From: Actinomyces oris
GTDB taxonomy: Bacteria; Actinomycetota; Actinomycetes; Actinomycetales; Actinomycetaceae
Assembly (NCBI RefSeq): GCF_001553935.1
Contig: NZ_CP014232.1
Location: 2,976,001 to 3,040,000, forward strand
Length of the DNA: 64,000 nucleotides
Reading direction: 5' to 3'
In this document: positions 7,100 to 15,675 of the stretch, in pieces
How positions within the stretch are numbered: position 1 is the stretch's first letter
How the letters are laid out: each line of letters opens with the position of its first letter
Position numbers and translations under genes: made by a program
The notes under the pieces: model-generated
Seen by the model: only the letters and a program-made list of their open reading frames with translations
The model's database searches: none
Told to the model about the DNA's origin: nothing

Positions 7100-7933
7100 A
7101 TGACCGAGTCTTCAGCAGCCGCCCAGTCCCCTCAGTCGTCTCCGTCCCCCTCGTACACCACCGCCGTCACGGTGGAGGACTTCCGCCGCAACCTGGATGC
7201 CGTCCGCGCCCGCATCGACGCCGCCGCGAAGCGCGCCGGCCGCGACGCCGCCGAGATCCGCCTGCTGCCGGTGTCCAAGACCGTCCCCGAGGAGCGCCTG
7301 CGCACCGCCTTCGCCGCGGGCATCACCCAGATGGGTGAGAATAAGGTCCAGGAGGCCCAGCGCAAGAGCGAGAACCTGGCGGACCTGGGCATCTCCTGGT
7401 CGGTCATCGGCCACCTGCAGACGAACAAGGCCAAGAACGTGGCCGCCTTCGCCGACGAGTTCCAGGCCCTGGACTCCCTGCGCCTGGCCGGGGCCCTCGA
7501 CCGGCGCCTCCAGGCAGCCGGGCGGGGTCTGGACGTCTACGTGCAGGTCAACTCCTCGGGCGAGCCCAGCAAGTTCGGGCTGGAGCCCGACGACGTCGCA
7601 GGCTTCCTCGCGGCGCTGCCGGCCTACTCCTCGCTGCGGGTGCGTGGGCTCATGACCCTGGCCGCCAACACGAGTGACGAGGCACGGGTGCGCGAGTGCT
7701 TCAGTATCATGCGCCGGCTGCGCGACGCCGCCCTCGAAGCGGGCACCGTCGGCGACGGGCTGCTGTCGATGGGGATGAGCGGGGACTTCGAGGCCGCCAT
7801 CGAGGGCGGCTCCACCTGCGTGCGGGTGGGCCAGGCGATCTTCGGGGCCCGGGCCACCCCCGACTCCTACTACTGGCCCGAGTCATCTGAAGCCAACCAG
7901 TCTCAGACCGACCAGTCGCCGACCAACAGCTGA
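7100..7933 (+). CDS. YggS-family pyridoxal phosphate homeostasis protein
   Basis: 277 residues from ATG 7100; the frame extends further upstream but only over antisense rsmE sequence. The PLP lysine is K60 in LLPVSKTVPEERL. The other family blocks are present: MGENKVQEAQRKSE, WSVIGHLQTNKAKN, VNSSGEPSKFGL, LRVRGLMTLA, LLSMGMSGDFEAAIEGGSTCVRVGQAIFG (given in parts). It is a single-domain alanine-racemase-fold protein that binds PLP and buffers its pool rather than catalysing a known reaction. In many actinobacteria it is near ftsZ; here it is inserted on the opposite strand between rsmE and dnaJ. Confidence 0.92.
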   Translation: MTESSAAAQSPQSSPSPSYTTAVTVEDFRRNLDAVRARIDAAAKRAGRDAAEIRLLPVSKTVPEERLRTAFAAGITQMGENKVQEAQRKSENLADLGISWSVIGHLQTNKAKNVAAFADEFQALDSLRLAGALDRRLQAAGRGLDVYVQVNSSGEPSKFGLEPDDVAGFLAALPAYSSLRVRGLMTLAANTSDEARVRECFSIMRRLRDAALEAGTVGDGLLSMGMSGDFEAAIEGGSTCVRVGQAIFGARATPDSYYWPESSEANQSQTDQSPTNS

Positions 7934-7972
7934 ACGCCGTCACGGACCGCGGCCCCAGGCGCGCAGTGACGC

Positions 7973-9097
7973 TCAGCGCCCGGAGAAGCGCTCCTTGAGC
8001 TTGCCCATGACGCTGGAGTCGCGCACGGGCTCGACGTCGTCCTCCCCGCGCAGGCGGGCCAGTTCGGTCAGCAGCTCGCGCTGACGGTCGTCCAGGCGCG
8101 TGGGGGTCTCCACGACGATGGACACGTGCAGGTCCCCGCGGCCCTTGCGGCGCAGGCGCCCCACGCCCAGGCCGTCGAGGACGACCTCGTCGCCGGGCTG
8201 GCTGCCGGCCTTGACGGTGACGTTCTGCTCGCCGTCGAGGGTCTGCAGCGGGAAGACGGCACCCAGCGCGGCCGCGGTCATGGGCACGCGCAGCTCGGTG
8301 TAGAGGTCATCGCCGTCGCGCTCGAGGAACTCGTGCGGCTTCTCGTGGATCTCCAGGTAGAGGTCGCCGTTGGGCCCGCCGGCCGGGCCGGCCTCGCCGC
8401 GCCCCGACATGCGGATCCGGGTCCCGGTGGACACCCCGGCGGGGATGGAGACCTCCAGGTCCTGACGCACCCGGGTACGGCCCTCGCCGGAGCAGTCCTT
8501 GCAGGGGGTGACGATGACGGTGCCGTAGCCCTGGCAGCCCGGGCAGGGCGAGGAGGTCATCACCTGTCCCAGCAGGGTGCGGGTCATGCGCTGGACGTTG
8601 CCGACCCCGTTGCACTGGGAGCAGGTGACCGGTTCGGTGCCCGGTGCGCAGCACGAGCCGTCGCAGGCGGTGCAGGTGACGTAGGTGTCGATGGGGACCG
8701 ACCGGGTCGCCCCGAAGGCGACGTCGGAGAGCTCCACGTCCACGGCCACGAGGGCGTCCTGGCCGCGGCGGGCCCGGGAGGCCGGTCCGCGGCTGGCCGC
8801 TCCCCCGCCGAAGAAGGACTGGAAGATGCCGCCCAGGTCGCCGAAGTCGGCTCCGGCGAAGCCGCCGCCGAATCCGCCGCCGCCTCGCACGGCGTCCTCC
8901 CCGCCCAGGTCGTACATCTGGCGCTTGTCGGGGTCGGAGAGGACCTCGTAGGCGGAGGAGACCTCCTTGAACTCGTCCTCGTGGCCGGGGCCGGCGACGT
9001 CGGGGTGCAGCTGGCGGGCCTTCTTGCGGTAGGCCTTCTTGATCTCCTCGGGGCTGGCGTCGCGGCTGACGCCGAGGACCTCGTAGTAGTTGCTCAC
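7973..9097 (-). CDS. dnaJ: Molecular chaperone DnaJ (DnaJ2 type)
   Basis: 374 residues, GTG start with AAAGGAAG upstream. The J-domain occupies residues 1-66 with the HPD motif at 31-33, which stimulates DnaK ATPase. A Gly/Phe-rich linker follows (about 70-105). The zinc-finger region has four Cys motifs: [32 protein letters not shown]. The first departs from CxxCxGxG because the last Gly is Cys, and another Cys follows. The C-terminal substrate-binding domains complete the protein. It lies downstream of hrcA on the same strand (92-base gap), so it is probably in the HrcA/CIRCE-controlled unit. Confidence 0.95.
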   Translation of the reverse strand: MSNYYEVLGVSRDASPEEIKKAYRKKARQLHPDVAGPGHEDEFKEVSSAYEVLSDPDKRQMYDLGGEDAVRGGGGFGGGFAGADFGDLGGIFQSFFGGGAASRGPASRARRGQDALVAVDVELSDVAFGATRSVPIDTYVTCTACDGSCCAPGTEPVTCSQCNGVGNVQRMTRTLLGQVMTSSPCPGCQGYGTVIVTPCKDCSGEGRTRVRQDLEVSIPAGVSTGTRIRMSGRGEAGPAGGPNGDLYLEIHEKPHEFLERDGDDLYTELRVPMTAAALGAVFPLQTLDGEQNVTVKAGSQPGDEVVLDGLGVGRLRRKGRGDLHVSIVVETPTRLDDRQRELLTELARLRGEDDVEPVRDSSVMGKLKERFSGR

Positions 9098-9188
9098 TGC
9101 GTTCTTCCTTTACGGCTACGACTTCTGCGGTGGTGGTCTGGGGGCGTGCCCGGCCGGGCCGCTTGGGGCGGGTCGGGCAGGCCGGTTC

Positions 9189-10274
9189 TCAGGTCTCCGG
9201 TGGGGACAGGAACCGGGACAGGTAGCGGGCCACAGCCCGAACGGCGGTCATGGTGGCCGGGTAGTCCATGCGGGTGGGGCCGATGACTCCGAGGTGGGCG
9301 ACGGCCTCACCGGTTCCCGACCCGTAGGTGGTGGTGACGACGGAGGCCTCGGCCAGGGCGTCGTCCTTGTTCTCCGATCCGATGCTCACGCGCATCCGGT
9401 TCTCGCCGGCCGGGGCACCGTTGTCGGCGGTGAACAGGCGCAGCAGCACCACCTGCTCCTCGACGGCGTCCAGGAGGGGACCCAGGGAGGAGAAGTCGGG
9501 GGTGGCGCGGGCCAGGTTCGCGGTCCCGGCGACAACGAGCCGCTCCTCCGCGTCGGGGCGCAGAGCGGCGATGAGCTCGTCGGAGACGGCCTCGAGCAGG
9601 AAGCGCTCGTCGGCGGGCGCCTGCTCGGCCAGGGCCGCCAGGATCGGGGCGACGTCGGCTGCGCGGCGGCCCGCGAGGGCACCGTTGAGCCGGGTGCGCA
9701 GGCGCTCCAGGACGAGGGGGTCGACGACGTCGGCGATGTCGAAGCCCCCATCATGGCGGGAGCTCAGGGAGCCCCGGGACCTGAGGGTCACGGTGCGCTG
9801 GTCGACGCGCCCGGTGTCGGTGATGATGACCAGCAGGACGCGCTCAGGCCCCAGGGCCACGAGCTCGAGGTGCTGGAGGGCCGCGTACCGCAGGCTCGGG
9901 TACTCGACGACGGCGAGCTGGCCGGTCAGCTGGGCCAGGGCCCGCACGGTGCGGGCCACGACCTGCTCCAGGTCGACCGCTCCGGACAGGAGCGCGGTGA
10001 TGGCGGAGCGCTCGGGTGCCGAGAGGGGCTTGATGCGGGCGACCTCGTCGACGAAGAGCCGGTAGCCCTTCTGGGTAGGCACGCGCCCGGCCGAGGTGTG
10101 CGGCTGGTGGATGTAGCCCTCGTCCTCCAGGGCCGCCATGTCGTTGCGGATGGTTGCCGGGGACACGCCCAGGCGGTAGCGCTCCACGAGGGCCTTGGAC
10201 CCCACGGGCTCACGCGTGCGCACGTAGTCGGTGACGATGGCGGACAGGACCTTGAGACGTCGGTCGTTGGCCAC
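9189..10274 (-). CDS. hrcA: Heat-inducible transcription repressor HrcA
   Basis: 361 residues from GTG 10274, chosen because GGAGGA lies just upstream; an ATG at 10292 would overlap that ribosome site. The N-terminal winged helix includes [20 protein letters not shown] and [20 protein letters not shown], hallmarks of HrcA. The GAF-like dimerisation domain and C-terminal conserved stretch ([20 protein letters not shown]) are present. It represses chaperone genes by binding CIRCE and is itself kept folded by GroEL. A CIRCE element sits 91 bases upstream, so it is autoregulated and drives dnaJ. Confidence 0.95.
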   Translation of the reverse strand: MANDRRLKVLSAIVTDYVRTREPVGSKALVERYRLGVSPATIRNDMAALEDEGYIHQPHTSAGRVPTQKGYRLFVDEVARIKPLSAPERSAITALLSGAVDLEQVVARTVRALAQLTGQLAVVEYPSLRYAALQHLELVALGPERVLLVIITDTGRVDQRTVTLRSRGSLSSRHDGGFDIADVVDPLVLERLRTRLNGALAGRRAADVAPILAALAEQAPADERFLLEAVSDELIAALRPDAEERLVVAGTANLARATPDFSSLGPLLDAVEEQVVLLRLFTADNGAPAGENRMRVSIGSENKDDALAEASVVTTTYGSGTGEAVAHLGVIGPTRMDYPATMTAVRAVARYLSRFLSPPET

Positions 10275-10364
10275 GGGTCCTCCTCCCCTCATCAGTGCCG
10301 AGACGCGATCAGTGCTGGCGTCAGGCGGCAGGCCGCCCGCACACCGGTGGGGTGCGGCCAGCGA

Positions 10365-10391
10365 TTAGCACTCACCCCATGCGAGTGCCAT
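10365..10391. promoter_or_regulatory. CIRCE operator (HrcA binding site)
   Basis: TTAGCACTC (10365-10373), nine-base spacer, GAGTGCCAT (10383-10391). The left arm is a perfect match to the CIRCE consensus; the right arm GAGTGCTAA matches at six of nine positions, starting with GAGTGC. It lies between hrcA (minus) and the DUF3097 gene (plus), so HrcA could affect both. Confidence 0.9.
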
Positions 10392-10445
10392 CCTACGCTG
10401 TGCTCCGGCGGGTCCACCGCCGGCGGACCGTGAGTTTCCCCTACC

Positions 10446-11522
10446 GTGCCGAGGGTGAACACGCCCGCCCCGTACCGCTCCCCCGTTCCCGGATCGACTG
10501 CCGCCCGCCGCGCCGCCCTGAGGGCTCGCGCCGAGGCGGAGCAGAAACGGCAGGCGCAGGGCGCCCCGGCCGGTTCGCGCTCGCGCGGTGGGGCGGCTGC
10601 GAGCACACCCGCTGCCCGTAGGCCCTCGTCGAGCGACCGCTACGGCGGGGACGTGCTGTCAGTGAACCCGCACCGCACCGGGCCCGGCGCCATACGGCCG
10701 GAGTCGGTGCACGTGCCTGTGGCACCGGGACTGGTGGTCGAGGACCGCCAGACCGGTTTCGTCGGGGCCGCGGTGGCGGTGGAGAAGTCGGGCGGTCAGC
10801 ACGTCGTGGTCCTGGAGGACCGCCACGGTGTGCGGCGCGGCTTCGCCCTGGGGCCGGGGTTCTGGATCGAGGGCCGCCCGGTGATCCTGGACCCGCCCGT
10901 GGCGCGCAAGCGCAAGCCCACCGGCGCGGTGAGCGCCGCCGGCAGGCGGCTGACGGCCTCGGGCTCCTACGCGGTCGAGGGAGAGCGGGCCAAGGTGGCG
11001 CGCGCCTCGCGCATCTGGGTGGAGGGCAAGCACGACGCCGAGCTGGTGGAGAAGGTCTGGGGTGACGACCTGCGCCACGAGGGCGTCGTCGTCCTCATGC
11101 TCGACGGCGTCGACAACCTCGAGGAGGTCATGGCCGACTTCGGTCCGGCCCCCGAGCGGCGAGCCGGCGTCCTGGTGGACCATCTGGTGGGCGGTTCCAA
11201 GGAGTCACGGATCGCCCAGCGGGTGTCCGAGATGCCCGGCGGGGAGAACGTGCTGGTCCTGGGGCACCCATATGTGGACGTGTGGCAGGCGGTCAAGCCG
11301 GCCCGAGTGGGTCTGGAGCGCTGGCCGGACATCCCGCGGGGCACCGACATCAAGCACGGCACCCTGGAGGCCCTCGGCTGGCCGCACGCCGACCAGGCCG
11401 ATATCGCCCGGGGCTGGCAGCGCATCCTGGCGACGGTGCGCTCCTACAAGGACCTCGAGCCGAGCCTGCTGGGCCGCATGGAGGAGCTCATCGACTTCGT
11501 CACCGCCCCGGGCACGCGCTGA
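10446..11522 (+). CDS. DUF3097 family protein
   Basis: 358 residues. After a disordered, Ala/Arg-rich N-terminus (1-65), the conserved part starts near DRYGGDVLSVNPHRTGPG. It includes RIWVEGKHDAELVEKVWGDD (about 188-207) and VVLMLDGVDNLEEVM, which have the look of a TOPRIM-like fold (a Glu in strand 1, DxD-like acidic residues later). The family is restricted to Actinobacteria and has no assigned reaction. It is divergent from hrcA across a CIRCE site, the usual place for this family, which hints at a role in stress or translation quality control. Confidence 0.85.
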   Translation: MPRVNTPAPYRSPVPGSTAARRAALRARAEAEQKRQAQGAPAGSRSRGGAAASTPAARRPSSSDRYGGDVLSVNPHRTGPGAIRPESVHVPVAPGLVVEDRQTGFVGAAVAVEKSGGQHVVVLEDRHGVRRGFALGPGFWIEGRPVILDPPVARKRKPTGAVSAAGRRLTASGSYAVEGERAKVARASRIWVEGKHDAELVEKVWGDDLRHEGVVVLMLDGVDNLEEVMADFGPAPERRAGVLVDHLVGGSKESRIAQRVSEMPGGENVLVLGHPYVDVWQAVKPARVGLERWPDIPRGTDIKHGTLEALGWPHADQADIARGWQRILATVRSYKDLEPSLLGRMEELIDFVTAPGTR

Positions 11523-11557
11523 GCCCGGAAACGGCTGGCTCATGAGAGCAGGGCGGT

Positions 11558-12979
11558 TCAGTCCTCAGCGGCCTCGGCCTGGTCGGCCAGGGCCAGGCGG
11601 CGGGACTGGGACAGCAGGCGGGCGTCGAGCGCCAGCAGACCCACGGTGAGCACTCCGCCCAGAGCCTTCCACAGGAGGCCCGGGGCGATGAAGAGCAGGA
11701 CCATGGCGGCGATGATCGGCACCAGGTGCTTCATGGAGCGCCCCACGTAGCCGCCGAAGCTGGGCATCTCGACGCCGTCGGACTCGGCGACGGACTTGAC
11801 CATGAAGTTCGGGCCGTTGCCGATGTAGGTGATGGCTCCGCACAGGACGGCGCCCAGCGAGATGGACACGAGGTAGAGCTCGGGAATCCCGGCAACGTCC
11901 ATGCCGCCGGGGTGGGAGACCTTGCCGGCCATCTCGAAGAAGGTCGCGTAGGTGGGGGCGTTGTCCAGGACGGAGGAGAGCCCGCCGGTGAAGATGAAGA
12001 AGGTGACCTCGTTGAGCGGCAGCGAGCCGGCGACCTCGTCGAGGTAGTGCAGGGCCGGGATCATGGTGAGGAAGATGCCGATGAACAGGATGGCGACCTC
12101 GGCGATGGGGCCCCAGGTGAACTGGTTGTCCTTGAAGCGGACCTCCCGGCTGCCCAGGAAGTAGGAGCCGGCCGCGGAGGCGAGCATGATGAACTCGCGC
12201 ACGGGGATCCAGTCGCCCAGGGCGGCGTGCCCCTCCTCGATGGCGTGAGCGTCGACGGAGGGGGCGAAGGCGACGGCGGCGATGATGACGGCGAAGAAGA
12301 CGAAGTTGAGCGAACCCTTGAGGCCCAGGGGCTCGATCTCGGTGTCGTCGTCGTGCACGGCCTTGGCGGGCTCCTGGGAGTAGTAGTAGGAGTCCAGGGC
12401 GTAGTAGCTCACCAGCAGCATGACGTTGACGAAGAGGTACTCGCGCAGGAGGTTGAAGGTCCAGGTGAAGGGCACCCCGCGCAGGAAGCCCAGGAACAGG
12501 GGCGGGTCGCCCAGGGGCGTGAGGAGCCCGCCGCAGTTGGCCACGATGAAGATCGTGTACAGCACCGTGTGCACCCGGTAGTGGCGTTCCTTGTTGGTGG
12601 CCAGCAGGGGCCGGATGAGGAGCATGGCGGCGCCGGTGGTGCCCACGAAGGAGGCAAGGACTCCGCCGATGGCCAGGAAGATCGTGTTGTTGCGGGGCGT
12701 GGCCCGGATGTCGCCCTTGAGGAAGATGCCTCCGGAGACGACGAACAGGGCCAGCAGCAGGCAGATGAACTGGACGTACTCCACCACGGCGGCGAAGACG
12801 GACGTCCAGCCCAGGGCGAGCCACATCCAGGCGGCCACCGGCACCCCCAGGCCCACGGCGACGATCAGCTGGCTGGAGTGCTTCTCCCACCAGTGGGCCG
12901 TGGCCGGGATCAGCGGTAGGACGGCGATGCAGGCGAGCATGCCCGCGAAGGGCAGGACGGACCACCACTCAAGATGCAC
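11558..12979 (-). CDS. NhaD-type sodium:proton antiporter
   Basis: 473 residues with about 12 hydrophobic segments spread over the whole length, fitting the ion-transporter superfamily (NhaD/ArsB/CitM). Conserved blocks include FVVSGGIFLKGDI, GVLASFVGTTGAAMLLIRP, IFIVANCGGLLTPLGDPPLF, FFIFTGGLSSVLDNAPTY and CGAITYIGNGPNFMVKS. The GD-PP and N-AP-T motifs are typical of NhaD. It would exchange Na+ (or Li+) for H+ across the cytoplasmic membrane. It stands alone, convergent with the DUF3097 gene. Confidence 0.85.
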   Translation of the reverse strand: MHLEWWSVLPFAGMLACIAVLPLIPATAHWWEKHSSQLIVAVGLGVPVAAWMWLALGWTSVFAAVVEYVQFICLLLALFVVSGGIFLKGDIRATPRNNTIFLAIGGVLASFVGTTGAAMLLIRPLLATNKERHYRVHTVLYTIFIVANCGGLLTPLGDPPLFLGFLRGVPFTWTFNLLREYLFVNVMLLVSYYALDSYYYSQEPAKAVHDDDTEIEPLGLKGSLNFVFFAVIIAAVAFAPSVDAHAIEEGHAALGDWIPVREFIMLASAAGSYFLGSREVRFKDNQFTWGPIAEVAILFIGIFLTMIPALHYLDEVAGSLPLNEVTFFIFTGGLSSVLDNAPTYATFFEMAGKVSHPGGMDVAGIPELYLVSISLGAVLCGAITYIGNGPNFMVKSVAESDGVEMPSFGGYVGRSMKHLVPIIAAMVLLFIAPGLLWKALGGVLTVGLLALDARLLSQSRRLALADQAEAAED

Positions 12980-13114
12980 GGCATTTTCCTCACAGAATCG
13001 GGACTGTTCGCGTCACCATACCGTCCCGGGCATCAGTTTCCCCGGTGAGGGCCTGTGGTCTCTCGTGCTGAGACCGACTTTCCGGCCTGCTGCGGCCAGG
13101 GGGCCGCGCCGGGC

Positions 13115-14158
13115 TCAGATCCAGCCGGCCAGCACCTTTCTGGCTTGCTGAGCCAGGGCGGCGATGGCGCCGTCGGAGTCGTTGCCCCAGGGGATGTAGT
13201 GGAAGCTGCCGCCCCCAGCAGTGGTGAAGGTCTCGCGGTTGAGCTGGTTGATCTCCTCGAGTGTCTCCAGGCAGTCGGAGACGAAGCCGGGGCAGATGAC
13301 GTCGAGGCGGGGGCAGCCGGCGCGGCCGAGCTCGCCGACCGTGTCAATGGTGGCCGGCCCGATCCAGGCGGCGGGCCCGAAGACGGACTGGAAGGTGAGC
13401 TGGGCGAGGCCATCGGGCAGGTCGAGTCGCCGGGAGAGGAGCCGGGCGGTGCGCTCGCACTCGGAGCGGTAGGGGTCTGCGGCGTCGTGCATGGCCTGGG
13501 GGATGGAGTGGAAGGACAGCAGGAGGCGCTCGCCGGCGGCCGGGTCGGGGCGGCCGTGGACCTGCCAGTACTGCTCCAGTGCGGTGGCGAGGGCCTCGAT
13601 GTAGGCGGGCGCCGTCTCGAAGGAGCGGATGGTGCGCAGCTCGGGCTGGTTGCGGGAGGCCAGGATGAAGCGGGCGGCCTCATCGACGACGGTGCCGGCC
13701 GAGGATGCGGCGTACTGCGGGTAGAGCGGGATGAGGGCGATCCTGCGGCAGCCGGCCTCCATGAGCTCACCCATGACGCGGCGCAGGGCCGGCTGCCCGT
13801 AGCGCATGGCGATACGGACCTGGACCGATTCGCCGAGCTCGTCCTGGAGCAGCTCGCCCTGTCGCTCGCTGTAGTGCATGAGCGGGGAACCCGAGCGGCT
13901 GGTCTCCTCCCCGGGGCGCCAGATGGTGGCGTACTTCGCCGCCGATGCACGAGGGCGCACCCGCAGAATGATGGCCTCCAGGACGGGGCGCCACAGGAGG
14001 GGATGCGTCTCAACGATCCGGCGGTCGGAGAGGAACTCCCGCAGGAAGGGCCGGACGGCCCTGGCCGTGGGGGCCGCTGGCGTGCCGAGGTTGGCCAGGA
14101 TGAGGGCGGGACGCTCGTCCGCGCCACTCGGGTCAGGGGTGGTGGGGCTCAGGGGCAC
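13115..14158 (-). CDS. hemH: Ferrochelatase, proteobacterial-like
   Basis: 347 residues. Motifs: ALILANLGTPAAPTARAVRP, REFLSDRRIVE, SGSPLMHYSERQ, IALIPLYPQYAASSAGTV, LLSFHSIPQAMHDA (metal-site His in the FSxHGxP position), FQSVFGPAAWIGPATID and CPGFVSDCLETLEEI. These blocks resemble the HemH of Proteobacteria (NLGTP, RYGxP, YPQYSxST) more than the coproporphyrin ferrochelatase usual in Actinobacteria (which begins like LLLSFGGPEG). It inserts Fe2+ into a porphyrin; whether the substrate is protoporphyrin or coproporphyrin cannot be settled from sequence alone. No other haem-synthesis gene is adjacent. Confidence 0.9.
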   Translation of the reverse strand: MPLSPTTPDPSGADERPALILANLGTPAAPTARAVRPFLREFLSDRRIVETHPLLWRPVLEAIILRVRPRASAAKYATIWRPGEETSRSGSPLMHYSERQGELLQDELGESVQVRIAMRYGQPALRRVMGELMEAGCRRIALIPLYPQYAASSAGTVVDEAARFILASRNQPELRTIRSFETAPAYIEALATALEQYWQVHGRPDPAAGERLLLSFHSIPQAMHDAADPYRSECERTARLLSRRLDLPDGLAQLTFQSVFGPAAWIGPATIDTVGELGRAGCPRLDVICPGFVSDCLETLEEINQLNRETFTTAGGGSFHYIPWGNDSDGAIAALAQQARKVLAGWI

Positions 14159-14312
14159 GGAGGTCCTTGGGAGGGGCAGGATCGTTCTCGACGACGGTGT
14201 TGAGCGACGTCGGCCTCACTCTAGCCGAGCGGGCCCACCCTCCGGCTCACAACGAGTCCGCGCCCCGCCGGCTGGAGCTGGCGGGGCGCGGAGGAGACCT
14301 CGGGAGACGATG

Positions 14313-15182
14313 TCAGCGGACGACGTCGTAGCCCTGGATGCGCACGTAGGAGTAGGCGGAGAGCAGCGCCACCAGCGGGACCGTCACAAGCCAGCCGATC
14401 AGCGTGATCCCACCGATGAAGTAGAGGCCGACACCGGTCAGAGCGAAGGGGAAGAGCTCTCCGACGTGACTGGACAAGGTTGCCCACGACGCCTTCATTC
14501 CCGCAATGCCGTCCACGCCCTTATCCACGGTGAAGTAGACGGAATAGTAGAGGAGGAAAGCCATGATGATTCCCGGAATGAAGCACAGGAGCAGGCCCAC
14601 TCCCGTGGCAACCGCAGTGAGGAGGCTGGCCAGAAGGCTGGCCCCGAAGTTCGGGAAGGAGAAGATGTCGTTCCACTCCAGCTGCCGCCCAGAAGCCACC
14701 TTGAGGGACATGTTGGCGGCCACGATGGCCGAGAACAGGCGGACAACGGGAGCGACATACCCCCAGAAGGGGATTCCGTAGCTGAATCCGTACTCTTCTC
14801 CGTTGAGCTCGACACGCGAGTCAAATCCAAGATTTGAAAGAATGGCCCACACGCCGAAGCCGACAACGAGAATAAGCGCGTTGTCCTTGAACTTGGACCA
14901 CGCCCAGGACAGGCCGTCGCCGACGCTCATCGGCGCACCGCCCATCGCACCTGCAGGGTAGTACGGCATATCGGCTCCGCCGCCCATGGTGGACTGGGGG
15001 CCGTAGCCCTGTGCCGCCCCAGCCTGAGACCCGTAGTTTGGAACGGCACCGGCTTGAGGTCCGTAGCCGGGTTGCTGATGAGCGTCGGGGCCGGCCCCAT
15101 AACCGGGCTGTGCTCCGTAGCCCGGGACGCCACCGGGTTGAGATCCGTCGTCTGGGTAACCTGGATACTGTGGAGTAGTCAT
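14313..15182 (-). CDS. Integral membrane protein with Tyr/Gly/Pro/Gln-rich N-terminus
   Basis: 289 residues from ATG 15182 (MTTPQYPGYPDDG); an ATG six codons earlier is possible. Residues 1-85 are low-complexity repeats of the PGYGxQ kind, common in the cytoplasmic tails of actinobacterial membrane proteins. From about 100 onward there are five or six membrane segments (LILVVGFGVWAILSNLGF, LLTAVATGVGLLLCFIPGI, FYFIGG region). It resembles glycerophosphoryl or DUF975-like membrane proteins but I cannot name a family. Base composition is a little lower in GC than the neighbours. Confidence 0.7.
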   Translation of the reverse strand: MTTPQYPGYPDDGSQPGGVPGYGAQPGYGAGPDAHQQPGYGPQAGAVPNYGSQAGAAQGYGPQSTMGGGADMPYYPAGAMGGAPMSVGDGLSWAWSKFKDNALILVVGFGVWAILSNLGFDSRVELNGEEYGFSYGIPFWGYVAPVVRLFSAIVAANMSLKVASGRQLEWNDIFSFPNFGASLLASLLTAVATGVGLLLCFIPGIIMAFLLYYSVYFTVDKGVDGIAGMKASWATLSSHVGELFPFALTGVGLYFIGGITLIGWLVTVPLVALLSAYSYVRIQGYDVVR

Positions 15183-15367
15183 CCCGTCAGATTGCCACAA
15201 CTCCCTGGCACTACACTGAAAATATCAGGGCATCAGCAAGGATAGATCGTGAGCGGCCCGCACCTGCCTGCTCGCGATAGGGACCTTCGTCCTAGTTAAG
15301 GCAGAGCTCGAAGACGACCTCCGTAGTGGCGACCAGGAGATGTCCTCGATGCGCCAGGCGACCCCGC

Positions 15368-15658
15368 TCACTGCGTCATCTGCTGGCTCTCCTGCAGCTT
15401 CTGCATCTTCAGCTTTCTGCGAGAACGATTGGCACTGACCAGCAGCCAGACAGCCAGGACCAGCAGCAGAATCCTCGCAGTAAGTCCGCCAAGCAGGACG
15501 GCAGGATCCTCAGGGCCAGAACCAGGCCTCGACAAACGACTAAGAACTGCGCCAATCGTTCCTAGAATAATGAGAACCGCAAGTACGCGCTTGAGCCATA
15601 TAGAGAGCACAGTCAGATTTCCTTCGATTGCAGATCGACACCCTAACCTACCAGACAT
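15368..15658 (-). CDS. Small two-helix membrane protein, unknown
   Basis: 96 residues with two hydrophobic stretches (VLAVLIILGTIGAVLS, about 25-40, and ARILLLVLAVWLLVSA, about 61-76), followed by a basic, Lys/Gln-rich tail. No recognised domain. The start is uncertain: the ATG at 15658 gives an extra polar N-terminus, and a GTG nearer the first helix is possible. It sits between the large membrane protein gene and hemW, with no operon-type overlap. Confidence 0.55.
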   Translation of the reverse strand: MSGRLGCRSAIEGNLTVLSIWLKRVLAVLIILGTIGAVLSRLSRPGSGPEDPAVLLGGLTARILLLVLAVWLLVSANRSRRKLKMQKLQESQQMTQ

Positions 15659-15675
15659 TCATATCGGCTTCGGGT

